DNA of 64,000 bases, from the NCBI RefSeq assembly GCF_031846165.1, contig NZ_JAVRIE010000005.1, forward strand, positions 1 to 64,000. Direction: 5' to 3'. The stretch is from Glaciecola blandensis (lineage in GTDB: Bacteria > Pseudomonadota > Gammaproteobacteria > Enterobacterales > Alteromonadaceae). The stretch's first letter is position 1. Every line of letters starts with the position of its first letter. Shown piece by piece: positions 27,421 to 35,087 of this stretch. The position numbers were made by a program, and so were the translations under genes. Below the pieces are notes generated by a model. It saw nothing but the letters and a program-made list of their open reading frames with translations. It did no database searches and was not told the DNA's origin.

Positions 27421-28877
27421 AAGTCGATTGGTGGTGCAGTGGTTTTTGCCGTATCAATGTTGTCGAGAGCGGGTTTGAGTCTCAATATTGCAGATACAAA
27501 GTTGTCGTCATTTTCTAACTTCACTTTACACGTAGAAAACTTCAACATCGCCTGCTGTTTTTCACACTCTGATTGAATGGTCGCTAGACCATGTCTCACA
27601 TTTTCCATAAATAGTGAGGCTTTGTCGGCATTGGTGTTTTGGAGCAATATCAACCATTGGCTCTCATTCACCTTTCCTAAATAGCCTTCGGTACTGAATT
27701 TATCCAGTGACTCAATTAAAAATTCAGATACTTTGGTGCCGACACTACTGAGTGCAGGTATACATTCTGCGGTAAGTGGTTTTTGGTATAAATCGTTTAA
27801 CTGAATTAGTGCTATATAGGCATCATCAGAATAGGACTTCGCGTCGATAATATATTTGATTGTTTCATCCGATGGCATTTTACAGTAAGGCAATACAATG
27901 GCATCGCTCTGCAGATCCTTGCGGAAATAGAAAAGTAAATTGTAGATAATTAAAAACAGTATGAAGATCACGGCCAAAACCGAGATGACTGAAAAAATGA
28001 AGCCTCGGCTGATTTCGGTTTGTTGTTCTTCGAGAGGTGACATCAACAGTAGCGTCCAATCGAACAAGTCCAGGTTTACTTGTGCAATAAGCACATCTTC
28101 TTCATTTATGGTAATAAGCTGGTTATTGATATCTATCGGTCGAGTTGTGGTTTCATCTATTGGTTCTGAACTCTCAGCTAGAAGCGCTTGATACCAGCTT
28201 AAATCTTGTAGTTTATTGAATTTGGACTGACTCGCATTTAAAGCAGGAGCGGAAGAAAGCATGATCGTGCCTTCAGGGTCGACAAAAATAAAATCGTGGC
28301 CGTATTTGGCTTTATGTTGTTTGAATACGTCAATGAATTTTTCAAGGCTTTGCGCGACACCAAAGAAGCCAAGAAACTCACCTTTTTCGCTAAATATTTT
28401 GATATCTATAAAAAAGTGCGTGTCTTCCCATTTACCAATGTCACCAACTGAAAGCTCAGGTCTGTCTCGATATTTAAAATACCAACTTACCTCACCCTCG
28501 ACCAACTCTAAGGTAGTGCCATCTGAGTTGAATTGTTTCTTTTGTTTCTCTAGGGCAACAAAAAAACCCATGTCGAATTCACGTTCTAGGCGACTCAGGG
28601 TTGAAAATATTTGGGTTTCATTTACGTTTTCAGAAACTGCCGAATCTCTCACAATATTGATAAGTTCTTGCGATTGGCTAAGTGTCTCGGCAACATGAAG
28701 TGGCTCTATTACTTGCTCTACAACTAAACGTACTGCAGGTGAGAGAGACGCCTGGTGAGCTCTGCTTTGCTCAGCCACTATTTTGGTCATACTGAAGTGC
28801 ACAAGGGTAATGATTGATATCACGACCACGGCGAAAAGAATAAGAATACTGCGATGTAGCGTACGAAAAATGTTCAT
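27417..28877 (-). CDS. Cache-domain membrane signalling protein with degenerate GGDEF-like end
   Basis: A 486-residue protein from MNIFRT (28877); the longer frame to 28982 runs into the glmU leader and was rejected. Layout: transmembrane helix (about 10-32), a large extracytoplasmic double-cache-like sensor (about 33-310; SWYFKYRDRPELSVGDIG and FVDPEGTIMLSS are typical), a second helix (about 320-340), and a cytoplasmic domain with GGDEF-like fold but GKVNESQW where the GGDEF loop should be. It therefore probably binds a small ligand outside and signals through protein contacts or a lost cyclase. Divergent from glmU. Confidence 0.7.
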   Translation of the reverse strand: MNIFRTLHRSILILFAVVVISIITLVHFSMTKIVAEQSRAHQASLSPAVRLVVEQVIEPLHVAETLSQSQELINIVRDSAVSENVNETQIFSTLSRLEREFDMGFFVALEKQKKQFNSDGTTLELVEGEVSWYFKYRDRPELSVGDIGKWEDTHFFIDIKIFSEKGEFLGFFGVAQSLEKFIDVFKQHKAKYGHDFIFVDPEGTIMLSSAPALNASQSKFNKLQDLSWYQALLAESSEPIDETTTRPIDINNQLITINEEDVLIAQVNLDLFDWTLLLMSPLEEQQTEISRGFIFSVISVLAVIFILFLIIYNLLFYFRKDLQSDAIVLPYCKMPSDETIKYIIDAKSYSDDAYIALIQLNDLYQKPLTAECIPALSSVGTKVSEFLIESLDKFSTEGYLGKVNESQWLILLQNTNADKASLFMENVRHGLATIQSECEKQQAMLKFSTCKVKLENDDNFVSAILRLKPALDNIDTAKTTAPPIDF

Positions 28878-29000
28878 TTTTTCAAAGTAAAAAACGTCCT
28901 GTAAATTTAGCGCGCATGATAGCTTAATATTTAAACAAGGTCTACTGACAAGGTGTGCCCACTCAGTTACACTACTGCGCAAATCAAAAAGGAATGTTAC

Positions 29001-30359
29001 ATGTCACTATCCGTTATTATCCTAGCTGCCGGTAAGGGTACTAGAATGAAATCTTCGCTCCCTAAGGTCTTGCATAAAATTGCAGGGAAACCAATGGTTG
29101 AGCACATCATCGATACAGCAAAAGAGCTCGATTGCCAAAGCCTTAACTTAGTTTATGGTCACGGTGCTGACCTATTAAAAACGGCGCTTGATCACCACCA
29201 AGTAAATTGGTGCTTACAGGCTGAACAATTGGGTACAGGTCACGCTGTTCAACAAGCAGTTGAACACATAAAGGATGATGAAGATGTGATGATCTTAGTG
29301 GGTGACGCACCACTAATCAGTGCAGATACTCTGCGTCGCTTGGTTGATGCAAAAGCTTCTGCAGATCTAGCACTGCTTACAGTACATCTTGATGATCCGA
29401 CCGGAATGGGCCGTATCGTTCGTGACGGTGACAATATCAAAGCGATTGTTGAACACAAAGATGCAAGTGACGCACAACGAGAAATAAAAGAAATTAATAC
29501 AGGCATGATGTTGATGGCTGGTAGCGATTTAAAACGCTGGTTAGGCGCCCTATCCAACGACAATGCGCAAGGTGAATACTATTTAACTGACGTTATTGAA
29601 ATGGCAGCTAATGAAGGGCTGACTATTCGAGCTGCACACCCAGTATGGGAAAGAGAAGTAGAAGGTGTAAATAACCGTGTTCAGCTATCATCTTTAGAAT
29701 GCGCTTATCAATTACGCAATGCTGAAGCATTAATGATGGAAGGTGTCAGCCTCGCTGACCCACACCGCATTGATGTGCGAGGCTCACTGACGGTTGGACA
29801 AGATGTGACAATAGACATCAACGCCGTTTTCGAAGGCAATGTCACTATTGGAAATAATGTATCCATCGGGCCAAATTGTGTTTTGAAAAACTGCACAATT
29901 GGCGACGGTTCAGTGATTGAAGCATTTTCATTAATTGAAGACGCAACGGTTGCAAATAGCTGCACTATTGGCCCTTACGCTCGCCTACGACCTGGTGCAG
30001 ACCTACATAATGGCGCCAAAGTAGGAAACTTCTGTGAAGTGAAAAAATCAGTCATCGGAGAAGGTTCAAAGGTCAATCATTTGACCTATATCGGCGATGC
30101 TGAAATTGGCAAAGGTGTGAACGTAGGGGCGGGTACGATTACTTGCAACTACGACGGTGTCAACAAATTCAAGACGATCATTAGTGACGGTGTGTTTGTT
30201 GGTAGTAATAGCTCGCTGGTAGCGCCAGTGTCTATTGGCACGAATGCAACTGTCGGCGCCGGTTCTGTGGTTACTAAAGATGTAAATTCAGAAGAACTGG
30301 CTATTGCTCGTGGTAAGCAGCGCTCGATTGCTGGTTGGGAACGACCTAAGAAAAAATAA
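29001..30359 (+). CDS. glmU: Bifunctional UDP-GlcNAc pyrophosphorylase / glucosamine-1-P acetyltransferase
   Basis: A 452-residue enzyme making UDP-GlcNAc for peptidoglycan and LPS. N-terminal nucleotidyltransferase with LAAGKGTRMKS near residue 8 and GTGHAVQQA; C-terminal left-handed beta-helix with hexapeptide repeats (from about 250) and the acetyl-CoA site NYDGVNKF. The start at 29001 has AAAAAGGA 8 bp upstream; an in-frame extension to 28953 was rejected. glmS lies 2 kb downstream, so the two glucosamine-pathway genes are near but separated by an ArsR/rhodanese pair and a DeoR-type regulator. Confidence 0.96.
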   Translation: MSLSVIILAAGKGTRMKSSLPKVLHKIAGKPMVEHIIDTAKELDCQSLNLVYGHGADLLKTALDHHQVNWCLQAEQLGTGHAVQQAVEHIKDDEDVMILVGDAPLISADTLRRLVDAKASADLALLTVHLDDPTGMGRIVRDGDNIKAIVEHKDASDAQREIKEINTGMMLMAGSDLKRWLGALSNDNAQGEYYLTDVIEMAANEGLTIRAAHPVWEREVEGVNNRVQLSSLECAYQLRNAEALMMEGVSLADPHRIDVRGSLTVGQDVTIDINAVFEGNVTIGNNVSIGPNCVLKNCTIGDGSVIEAFSLIEDATVANSCTIGPYARLRPGADLHNGAKVGNFCEVKKSVIGEGSKVNHLTYIGDAEIGKGVNVGAGTITCNYDGVNKFKTIISDGVFVGSNSSLVAPVSIGTNATVGAGSVVTKDVNSEELAIARGKQRSIAGWERPKKK

Positions 30360-30387
30360 ACCTACCCTAGTCAACCTAGCTATATGA

Positions 30388-30419
30388 GGCCAGTAGAATT
30401 CATTTTACTGGCCTTTTTT
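30388..30419 (+). terminator. Rho-independent terminator of glmU
   Basis: Stem GGCCAGTA / TACTGGCC with T6 immediately after, 28 bp beyond the glmU stop. Confidence 0.9.
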
Positions 30420-30452
30420 GATCTTTACGTTCACTAAACACTACCTTTGATA

Positions 30453-30474
30453 TATATTAGGTTTATCTAATATA
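30453..30474 (+). promoter_or_regulatory. ArsR-type palindromic operator 1
   Basis: Perfect palindrome TATATTAG-GTTTAT-CTAATATA, 8+6+8 bp, ending 9 bp before the ArsR start codon. The core ATTAG-N6-CTAAT recurs in operator 2 and fits sites described for BigR/YgaV-type repressors. Confidence 0.75.
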
Positions 30475-30483
30475 AGGTTGTGT

Positions 30484-30792
30484 ATGCTAAACGAATCTCA
30501 AAACACAAAATTAGCCGAAAATGCTAAGCAAGCGGAACAGTTCTTGAAACTGCTCGCCAATCAATATCGACTTCAAATTTTATGTTCATTAGTAGCAGGG
30601 GAGCGCAGCGTCGGTGAGCTAGAATCCCTTCTGAATATTTCGCAATCAGCTTTATCACAACACTTGGCGAAGCTTCGCGAATCCGAAGTAGTCGCAACTG
30701 AGAAAAAGGGTCAGATGGTTTACTATCGACTCGCAAGTATTGAAGCCAATGCAATTCTATCAACCTTGTACTTGATATATTGTAAAGATTAG
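30484..30792 (+). CDS. ArsR-family repressor, BigR/YgaV-like (probably sulfide/persulfide-responsive)
   Basis: A 102-residue winged-helix protein (MLNESQ; AAGG site upstream). HTH: ISQSALSQHLAKLRES. It has exactly two cysteines, Cys34 in ILCSL and Cys100 in YCKD. Two cysteines at these places are the mark of BigR/SqrR/YgaV repressors, where they form a disulfide or polysulfide bridge on exposure to reactive sulfur and release DNA. The metal-binding ELCVCD motif of ArsR is absent. The next gene encodes a YgaP-like rhodanese, the usual partner. Palindromic operators flank the gene on both sides. Confidence 0.85.
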   Translation: MLNESQNTKLAENAKQAEQFLKLLANQYRLQILCSLVAGERSVGELESLLNISQSALSQHLAKLRESEVVATEKKGQMVYYRLASIEANAILSTLYLIYCKD

Positions 30793-30794
30793 AT

Positions 30795-30810
30795 ATTAGG
30801 TGTGCCTAAT
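30795..30810 (+). promoter_or_regulatory. ArsR-type palindromic operator 2
   Basis: ATTAGG-TGTG-CCTAAT, a perfect palindrome starting 3 bp after the ArsR stop and 31 bp before the rhodanese start. Its halves match operator 1 (ATTAGG...CTAAT), so the same repressor probably binds here too. Confidence 0.65.
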
Positions 30811-30840
30811 GTCTTTGTCAGTAAACAAACTGGGGTAACT

Positions 30841-31356
30841 ATGAAGTTCCAAAATATCGATGCACTACAAGTTAAACGCTGGCTAGACAGTGAAGATGCT
30901 ATTTTAATTGACGTGCGCGAGCCAGCCGAGTTCTCCACTAATCATATACAAGGAGCCACTTTATTACCCTTGGGTAAGATTACATCGAGTGATTTACCGC
31001 AAACTGAGCAGAAAGTGGTTATATATTGCCAAAAAGGGGCACGGGGAAATTCTGCTTGCGTTAAAGTGACGGATCAAGATGAGTCTGTCACCGTCTATAA
31101 TTTAATGGGTGGTATTGAAGCATGGCAAAATGCAGGCTTTGATACTCAAATTGGCGAAAGTTCAACTTTACCCCTAGACAGGCAAGTACAACTGACTATC
31201 GGCGGTTTTGTTTTGTTGGGAAGTATAGCAACGTTCGCTATCGACTCTGCATTCATTGTAATTCCGGCACTTTTGGGTGCAGGTCTTCTGTTCTCTGGCG
31301 CGACTGGCAAGTGCAATCTTGCAATGATCATGGCCAAACTGCCTTGGAATAAATAG
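30841..31356 (+). CDS. ygaP: YgaP-like membrane rhodanese (sulfurtransferase)
   Basis: A 171-residue protein, close to the 174 of E. coli YgaP. Rhodanese domain (about 5-110) with active-site Cys63 in YCQKGARGNSA, then a DUF2892 hairpin of two transmembrane helices (about 118-160; DRQVQLTIGG and FSGATGKC). The family accepts sulfur on the cysteine and is linked to sulfide/persulfide handling at the inner membrane. Start chosen at 30841, with GGGGTAA upstream; the open frame back to 30802 crosses operator 2. Cotranscribed with, and controlled by, the ArsR-type repressor in front of it. Confidence 0.88.
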   Translation: MKFQNIDALQVKRWLDSEDAILIDVREPAEFSTNHIQGATLLPLGKITSSDLPQTEQKVVIYCQKGARGNSACVKVTDQDESVTVYNLMGGIEAWQNAGFDTQIGESSTLPLDRQVQLTIGGFVLLGSIATFAIDSAFIVIPALLGAGLLFSGATGKCNLAMIMAKLPWNK

Positions 31357-31409
31357 GTCAAAGCCAATACCCCCTCCACTCCTTTTTATCTTCAAGGGTT
31401 TTGGCTGCG

Positions 31410-31459
31410 AATTTGCAAATCGAAAGAAAATAACTATAATGCCTTTCGATTTGAAATTT
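31410..31459 (+). promoter_or_regulatory. Promoter of the GlmR-like/glmS operon inside an inverted repeat
   Basis: -35 TTTGCA (31412-31417), 17-bp spacer, -10 TATAAT (31435-31440). The inverted arms AATTTGCAAATCGAAAG (31410-31426) and CTTTCGATTTGAAATTT (31443-31459), matching at 15 of 17, bracket the -10. DeoR-family operators often carry TTTCG/CGAAA halves, so this is a likely autoregulatory operator. Confidence 0.65.
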
Positions 31460-31472
31460 AAGGCCTTGCGTT

Positions 31473-32246
31473 TTGCAAAAAAGAAACACTCAACAGCGTC
31501 GTCGTGCGATCATTGAACGCCTTAATGAGCGCGGCGAAGTAGCAGTTGATGAATTAGCAAAATACTTTTCTACGTCAGAAGTTACGGTTCGTAAGGACTT
31601 AGCTGAACTAGAGAACAACGGTTTGTTGTTGCGGAAGTTTGGCGGCGCAGTTTTACTGCCTGCTGAGTCTTCAGAGCTTTCAAATGAAAACCTTTCGAGT
31701 CGAAAGAAAGCAATTGCTGCTTTAGCGGCAAGCTTGATCAAAGATCATAATCGCATCATCGTTGATGGTGGTAGCACAACCTCAGCACTTCTCCCTCATA
31801 TTCTGAAAAAACTAGGCTTGGTCGTTATGACTAATTCTTTACATGTAGCTAATGCCTTGCTTGAAGCAGAGAATGAACCTCAAGTATTGATGACTGGCGG
31901 TACATGGGATGCGCAGTCGCATTCTTTTCAAGGCCAGATGGCGGAAAACATGCTTAAAGCCTACAATTTTGATCAAGCTTTTGTTGGTGCAGCGGGAATA
32001 GACGTCGAGCGCGGCACAACGACATTCAATGAACTGGTTTCACTTAGCAGAACAATGGCCGATGTAAGTACGTCGCTCATTATACTGGCCGAGTCAGAGA
32101 AACTTGAGCGCAAGATACCGAATATAGAGTTGCCTTGGAAAAGTATTTCAGTGTTAGTGACTGATAGTTCAATTCCCCCTGAGGCAAAAAAACGAATAGA
32201 GGCGCATGGCGTTACCGTTATGTGCGCAAAGGTTTCAGCAGAGTAA
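31473..32246 (+). CDS. DeoR-family transcription regulator, GlmR-like
   Basis: A 257-residue regulator starting at TTG (31473), with AAGG 9 bp upstream; no ATG is available near the N-terminus. DeoR HTH at about 7-60 (VAVDELAKYFSTSEVTVRKDL) and a sugar-phosphate-sensing DeoRC domain (about 75-240; VDGGSTTSALL, TGGTWDAQSHSFQG and FVGAAGID). It sits 42 bp upstream of glmS. A DeoR-type gene (glmR) next to glmS is known in Pseudomonas, so control of glmS in response to amino sugar phosphate is likely. Promoter and candidate operator lie just upstream. Confidence 0.85.
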   Translation: MQKRNTQQRRRAIIERLNERGEVAVDELAKYFSTSEVTVRKDLAELENNGLLLRKFGGAVLLPAESSELSNENLSSRKKAIAALAASLIKDHNRIIVDGGSTTSALLPHILKKLGLVVMTNSLHVANALLEAENEPQVLMTGGTWDAQSHSFQGQMAENMLKAYNFDQAFVGAAGIDVERGTTTFNELVSLSRTMADVSTSLIILAESEKLERKIPNIELPWKSISVLVTDSSIPPEAKKRIEAHGVTVMCAKVSAE

Positions 32247-32288
32247 TACTGAAACCAAATAGAATTTAAGACAGATTAGGACAAAATT

Positions 32289-34121
32289 ATGTGTGGAATT
32301 GTTGGCGCGATTGCCGAAAGAAACGTGGTAGAAATTTTATTGGAAGGCCTGAGACGCCTCGAATACCGTGGATACGACTCGGCAGGTGTTGCATTGCTCG
32401 ATGGTGATGGGAATCTGCGCAGAGAGCGTCAGGTTGGTAAAGTAAAAGCGCTCAGTGACGCAATTGCAAGCAACCCAATAAAAGGCTCTACCGGTATTGC
32501 TCACACGCGCTGGGCAACACATGGTGGTGTAAACCAAAAGAATGCGCATCCACATTTCTCCTCTGAGCGCATTGCCGTTGTACATAACGGTATTATCGAA
32601 AACTATGAAGCCTTGCGCAGTGAACTTCAGGCGAAAGGTTATACTTTCGGCTCTGATACAGATACCGAGACGATTGCTCATACCGTGCACGAAGAAGTGA
32701 AAAAAGGAAAAGATCTACTCCAAGCCGTTCAAGACTCGGTGAAGCTTTTCCATGGTGCTTACGGCACAGTGATCATGGATAAAGAAGACGCCGAGCGTGT
32801 GGTCGTTGCTCGTTCAGGTAGCCCGCTTGTGATTGGTTTGGGCATTGGTGAAAACTTTATTGCGTCTGATCAAATGGCGCTATTGCCAGTGACGCGTCGT
32901 TTCATTTTCCTAGAAGAAGGTGATGTTGCTGAGATAACACGAACGTCGGTTTCTATTTACGATGAAAACGGTGACAGTGTTGAACGTGAAGTCTTTGATT
33001 CAGAATTAGAGCATGACGCTGGCGACAAAGGTGGATATCGCCACTACATGCTAAAAGAAATTCATGAGCAACCAACGGTTGTGCGCAATACCTTGCAAGA
33101 CCGCTTAGGTGAAACCGATATCGTAAGTGGTATTTTTGGTGCTGGCTCAGAGGATATTCTAAAAGATATTCAACATGTTCAGATTATCGCTTGTGGTACG
33201 AGTTATCACTCTGGCATGACGGCGCGTTATTGGCTTGAGCAGTATGCCAATGTTTCATGTAACGTCGAAATTGCATCTGAGTTTAGATACCGCAAATCAG
33301 TGGTGCACCCGAACAGCTTGCTAGTGACTATTTCACAGTCGGGTGAAACGGCCGATACGCTGGCTGCACTTCGCCTTGCTAAAGAACAAGGCTATATGTC
33401 TAGCTTGACCATTTGTAATGTCCCTGGCTCGTCATTGGTCAGAGAATCTGACATGTCTTTCATGACGCTAGCGGGTGCTGAAATTGGTGTGGCGTCAACT
33501 AAGGCATTTACAACTCAGTTGACGGGTTTCCTAATGCTGACATTGGCTTTAGGCCGATACAACAACATGTGCCCAGAAGATAAAAAAGCCATTATCGATG
33601 GTTTGCATAGTCTGCCAAGTAAGCTTGAAGAGACTTTGACCCTGACTGCTGGAATTGAAACCTTAGCTGAAGAATTTGCTGATAAAAATCACAGCTTGTT
33701 TTTAGGTCGCGGCGACCAGTATCCGATCGCAATGGAAGGTGCTCTTAAGCTAAAAGAAATTTCATACATTCACGCGGAAGCTTATGCTTCAGGCGAGCTG
33801 AAACATGGCCCACTAGCGTTAATTGATGATGAAATGCCTGTTATTGTCGTAGCGCCAAACAATGAGTTATTAGAGAAATTAAAATCAAACGTAGAAGAAG
33901 TGCGCGCTCGTGGCGGCATCATGTATGTATTTGCAGATAAAGATGCACATTTCGCAAGTGACGAGACTATGCGCGTCATCAACGTACCGCATTGTGAATC
34001 GCCTATAGCACCGATTATTTATACTATCCCACTACAGTTATTATCTTACTATGTGGCGGTAATTAAAGGGACAGATGTCGACCAGCCTAGAAACTTGGCG
34101 AAGTCGGTTACAGTAGAGTAG
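32289..34121 (+). CDS. glmS: Glutamine-fructose-6-phosphate aminotransferase (isomerizing)
   Basis: A 610-residue enzyme that makes glucosamine-6-phosphate from fructose-6-P and glutamine. N-terminal glutaminase with nucleophile Cys2 (MCGIVGA), then two SIS domains (CGTSYHS, SQSGETADT) and the conserved C-terminus LAKSVTVE. The last codons form the TnsD recognition site of attTn7, which is why Tn7-family elements insert just downstream; here one does. Its own terminator is displaced by the transposon; the hairpin at 34214 could replace it. Confidence 0.98.
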   Translation: MCGIVGAIAERNVVEILLEGLRRLEYRGYDSAGVALLDGDGNLRRERQVGKVKALSDAIASNPIKGSTGIAHTRWATHGGVNQKNAHPHFSSERIAVVHNGIIENYEALRSELQAKGYTFGSDTDTETIAHTVHEEVKKGKDLLQAVQDSVKLFHGAYGTVIMDKEDAERVVVARSGSPLVIGLGIGENFIASDQMALLPVTRRFIFLEEGDVAEITRTSVSIYDENGDSVEREVFDSELEHDAGDKGGYRHYMLKEIHEQPTVVRNTLQDRLGETDIVSGIFGAGSEDILKDIQHVQIIACGTSYHSGMTARYWLEQYANVSCNVEIASEFRYRKSVVHPNSLLVTISQSGETADTLAALRLAKEQGYMSSLTICNVPGSSLVRESDMSFMTLAGAEIGVASTKAFTTQLTGFLMLTLALGRYNNMCPEDKKAIIDGLHSLPSKLEETLTLTAGIETLAEEFADKNHSLFLGRGDQYPIAMEGALKLKEISYIHAEAYASGELKHGPLALIDDEMPVIVVAPNNELLEKLKSNVEEVRARGGIMYVFADKDAHFASDETMRVINVPHCESPIAPIIYTIPLQLLSYYVAVIKGTDVDQPRNLAKSVTVE

Positions 34122-34146
34122 AGAGACCTACTTTAAAAAGTAAACA
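34122..34146 (+). other. attTn7 insertion segment
   Basis: The 25 bp between the glmS stop and the first base (TGT) of the Tn7-like right end; the last five, AAACA (34142-34146), are the target duplication repeated at 56692-56696. This spacing matches the known Tn7 insertion point. Confidence 0.9.
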
Positions 34147-34212
34147 TGTGGATGAGTAATAAAGTTGTTTACATAGTAATAAAGTAGATAACTGAGTAAT
34201 AGAGTTGTTTAC
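34147..34212 (+). repeat. Tn7-like right end with three overlapping TnsB sites
   Basis: After the 8-bp tip TGTGGATG come three 18-bp sites at 34155, 34175 and 34195, on a 20-bp period, of the form AGTAATAAAGTTGTTTAC. The dense, same-direction array matches the right-end layout of Tn7, as opposed to the spaced sites of the left end. Confidence 0.9.
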
Positions 34213-34213
34213 T

Positions 34214-34259
34214 AAAACCATCTGAGCTAATCTGAATTCAGACTAGCTCAGATGGTTTT
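34214..34259 (+). terminator. Strong hairpin between right end and tnsA
   Basis: Arms AAAACCATCTGAGCTA and TAGCTCAGATGGTTTT enclose the perfect palindrome TCTGAATTCAGA, giving a 46-nt almost perfect stem followed by a T-run, directly before the tnsA ATG at 34263. Tn7 has a hairpin at the same place. It would stop glmS read-through into tns genes and could serve as a glmS terminator, but it also covers the tnsA ribosome-binding region. Confidence 0.8.
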
Positions 34260-34262
34260 TTT

Positions 34263-35087
34263 ATGGCCAAAAAGAGATATTGGAATACTGAAGCTAAAAA
34301 TGCTCGCTGGATTAAGCAACGGCGCGGGCAAGGTGTAGGTTCTGAATATAAACCCTGGCTTAGTGTAAGAGATGTTCCATCCGAAGGTCGGTCTCATCGT
34401 GTTTTTGGCCATCTAACCCAACGAACCCATCATCTTCTATCTGATTTAGAGCTAGCAACTTTTCTGCTATTGCAATGGAGAACGTCAACGCTCGATATCA
34501 GAGAACAATTTCCTTTAGATATTACGATTACAAAGCAACTTTGTAACGAAACAGGAATACTGCACCCTGCCATTAATGGCGTACCACAATTTATGAGTAC
34601 AGACTTTGTTGTTAACTCTAAAGAAAAAGACAAGGCGTTATTTGCCGTACAGGTTAAAGACAGCTCAGCGCTTAGGGATGCGAGAACTGTAGAGAAGCTA
34701 GAAATTGAGCGCCGTTTTTGGCGAAAAAAGAACACTCCTTGGTATCTCGTGACTGAAAAAGAAATACCAGCCGTAGTCTTCAAGAACATTGAATGGCTTT
34801 ATAGTCTTCAAAGCCAGGAATTGAGCTTAGATGATGAATCACAATACTTTAATTTCTATTCAAAGCAAATTGCTGAAAACTTTCAACTAACAGTCATTGA
34901 TATCTGCAAAAAAATAGACATCGCTTACCGTCTTGAATTGGGGGAAAGTTTGTTTCAGTTGCGCCTTTTGCTTGCACGACGGTATTTCCATTTTGATATT
35001 TCCATTCCTTACAGCAAGCTTCGTTGCAGTGATTTGCTGTCAGAATCTTTTGATACGGTAGTAGAGGTATTGCATGTATCAGGTTAA
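34263..35087 (+). CDS. tnsA: Tn7-type transposase endonuclease subunit TnsA
   Basis: A 274-residue endonuclease (273 in Tn7) that cuts the 5' strands at the transposon ends so that movement is cut-and-paste. The restriction-enzyme-like active site is intact at the same numbers as in Tn7: Glu63 (SDLELA), Asp114 (STDFVV) and Lys132 (QVKDSS). The C-terminal part (about 180-270) is the TnsC-interacting winged-helix region. It overlaps tnsB by 14 bp. No convincing ribosome-binding site separates the hairpin T-run from its ATG. Confidence 0.95.
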   Translation: MAKKRYWNTEAKNARWIKQRRGQGVGSEYKPWLSVRDVPSEGRSHRVFGHLTQRTHHLLSDLELATFLLLQWRTSTLDIREQFPLDITITKQLCNETGILHPAINGVPQFMSTDFVVNSKEKDKALFAVQVKDSSALRDARTVEKLEIERRFWRKKNTPWYLVTEKEIPAVVFKNIEWLYSLQSQELSLDDESQYFNFYSKQIAENFQLTVIDICKKIDIAYRLELGESLFQLRLLLARRYFHFDISIPYSKLRCSDLLSESFDTVVEVLHVSG

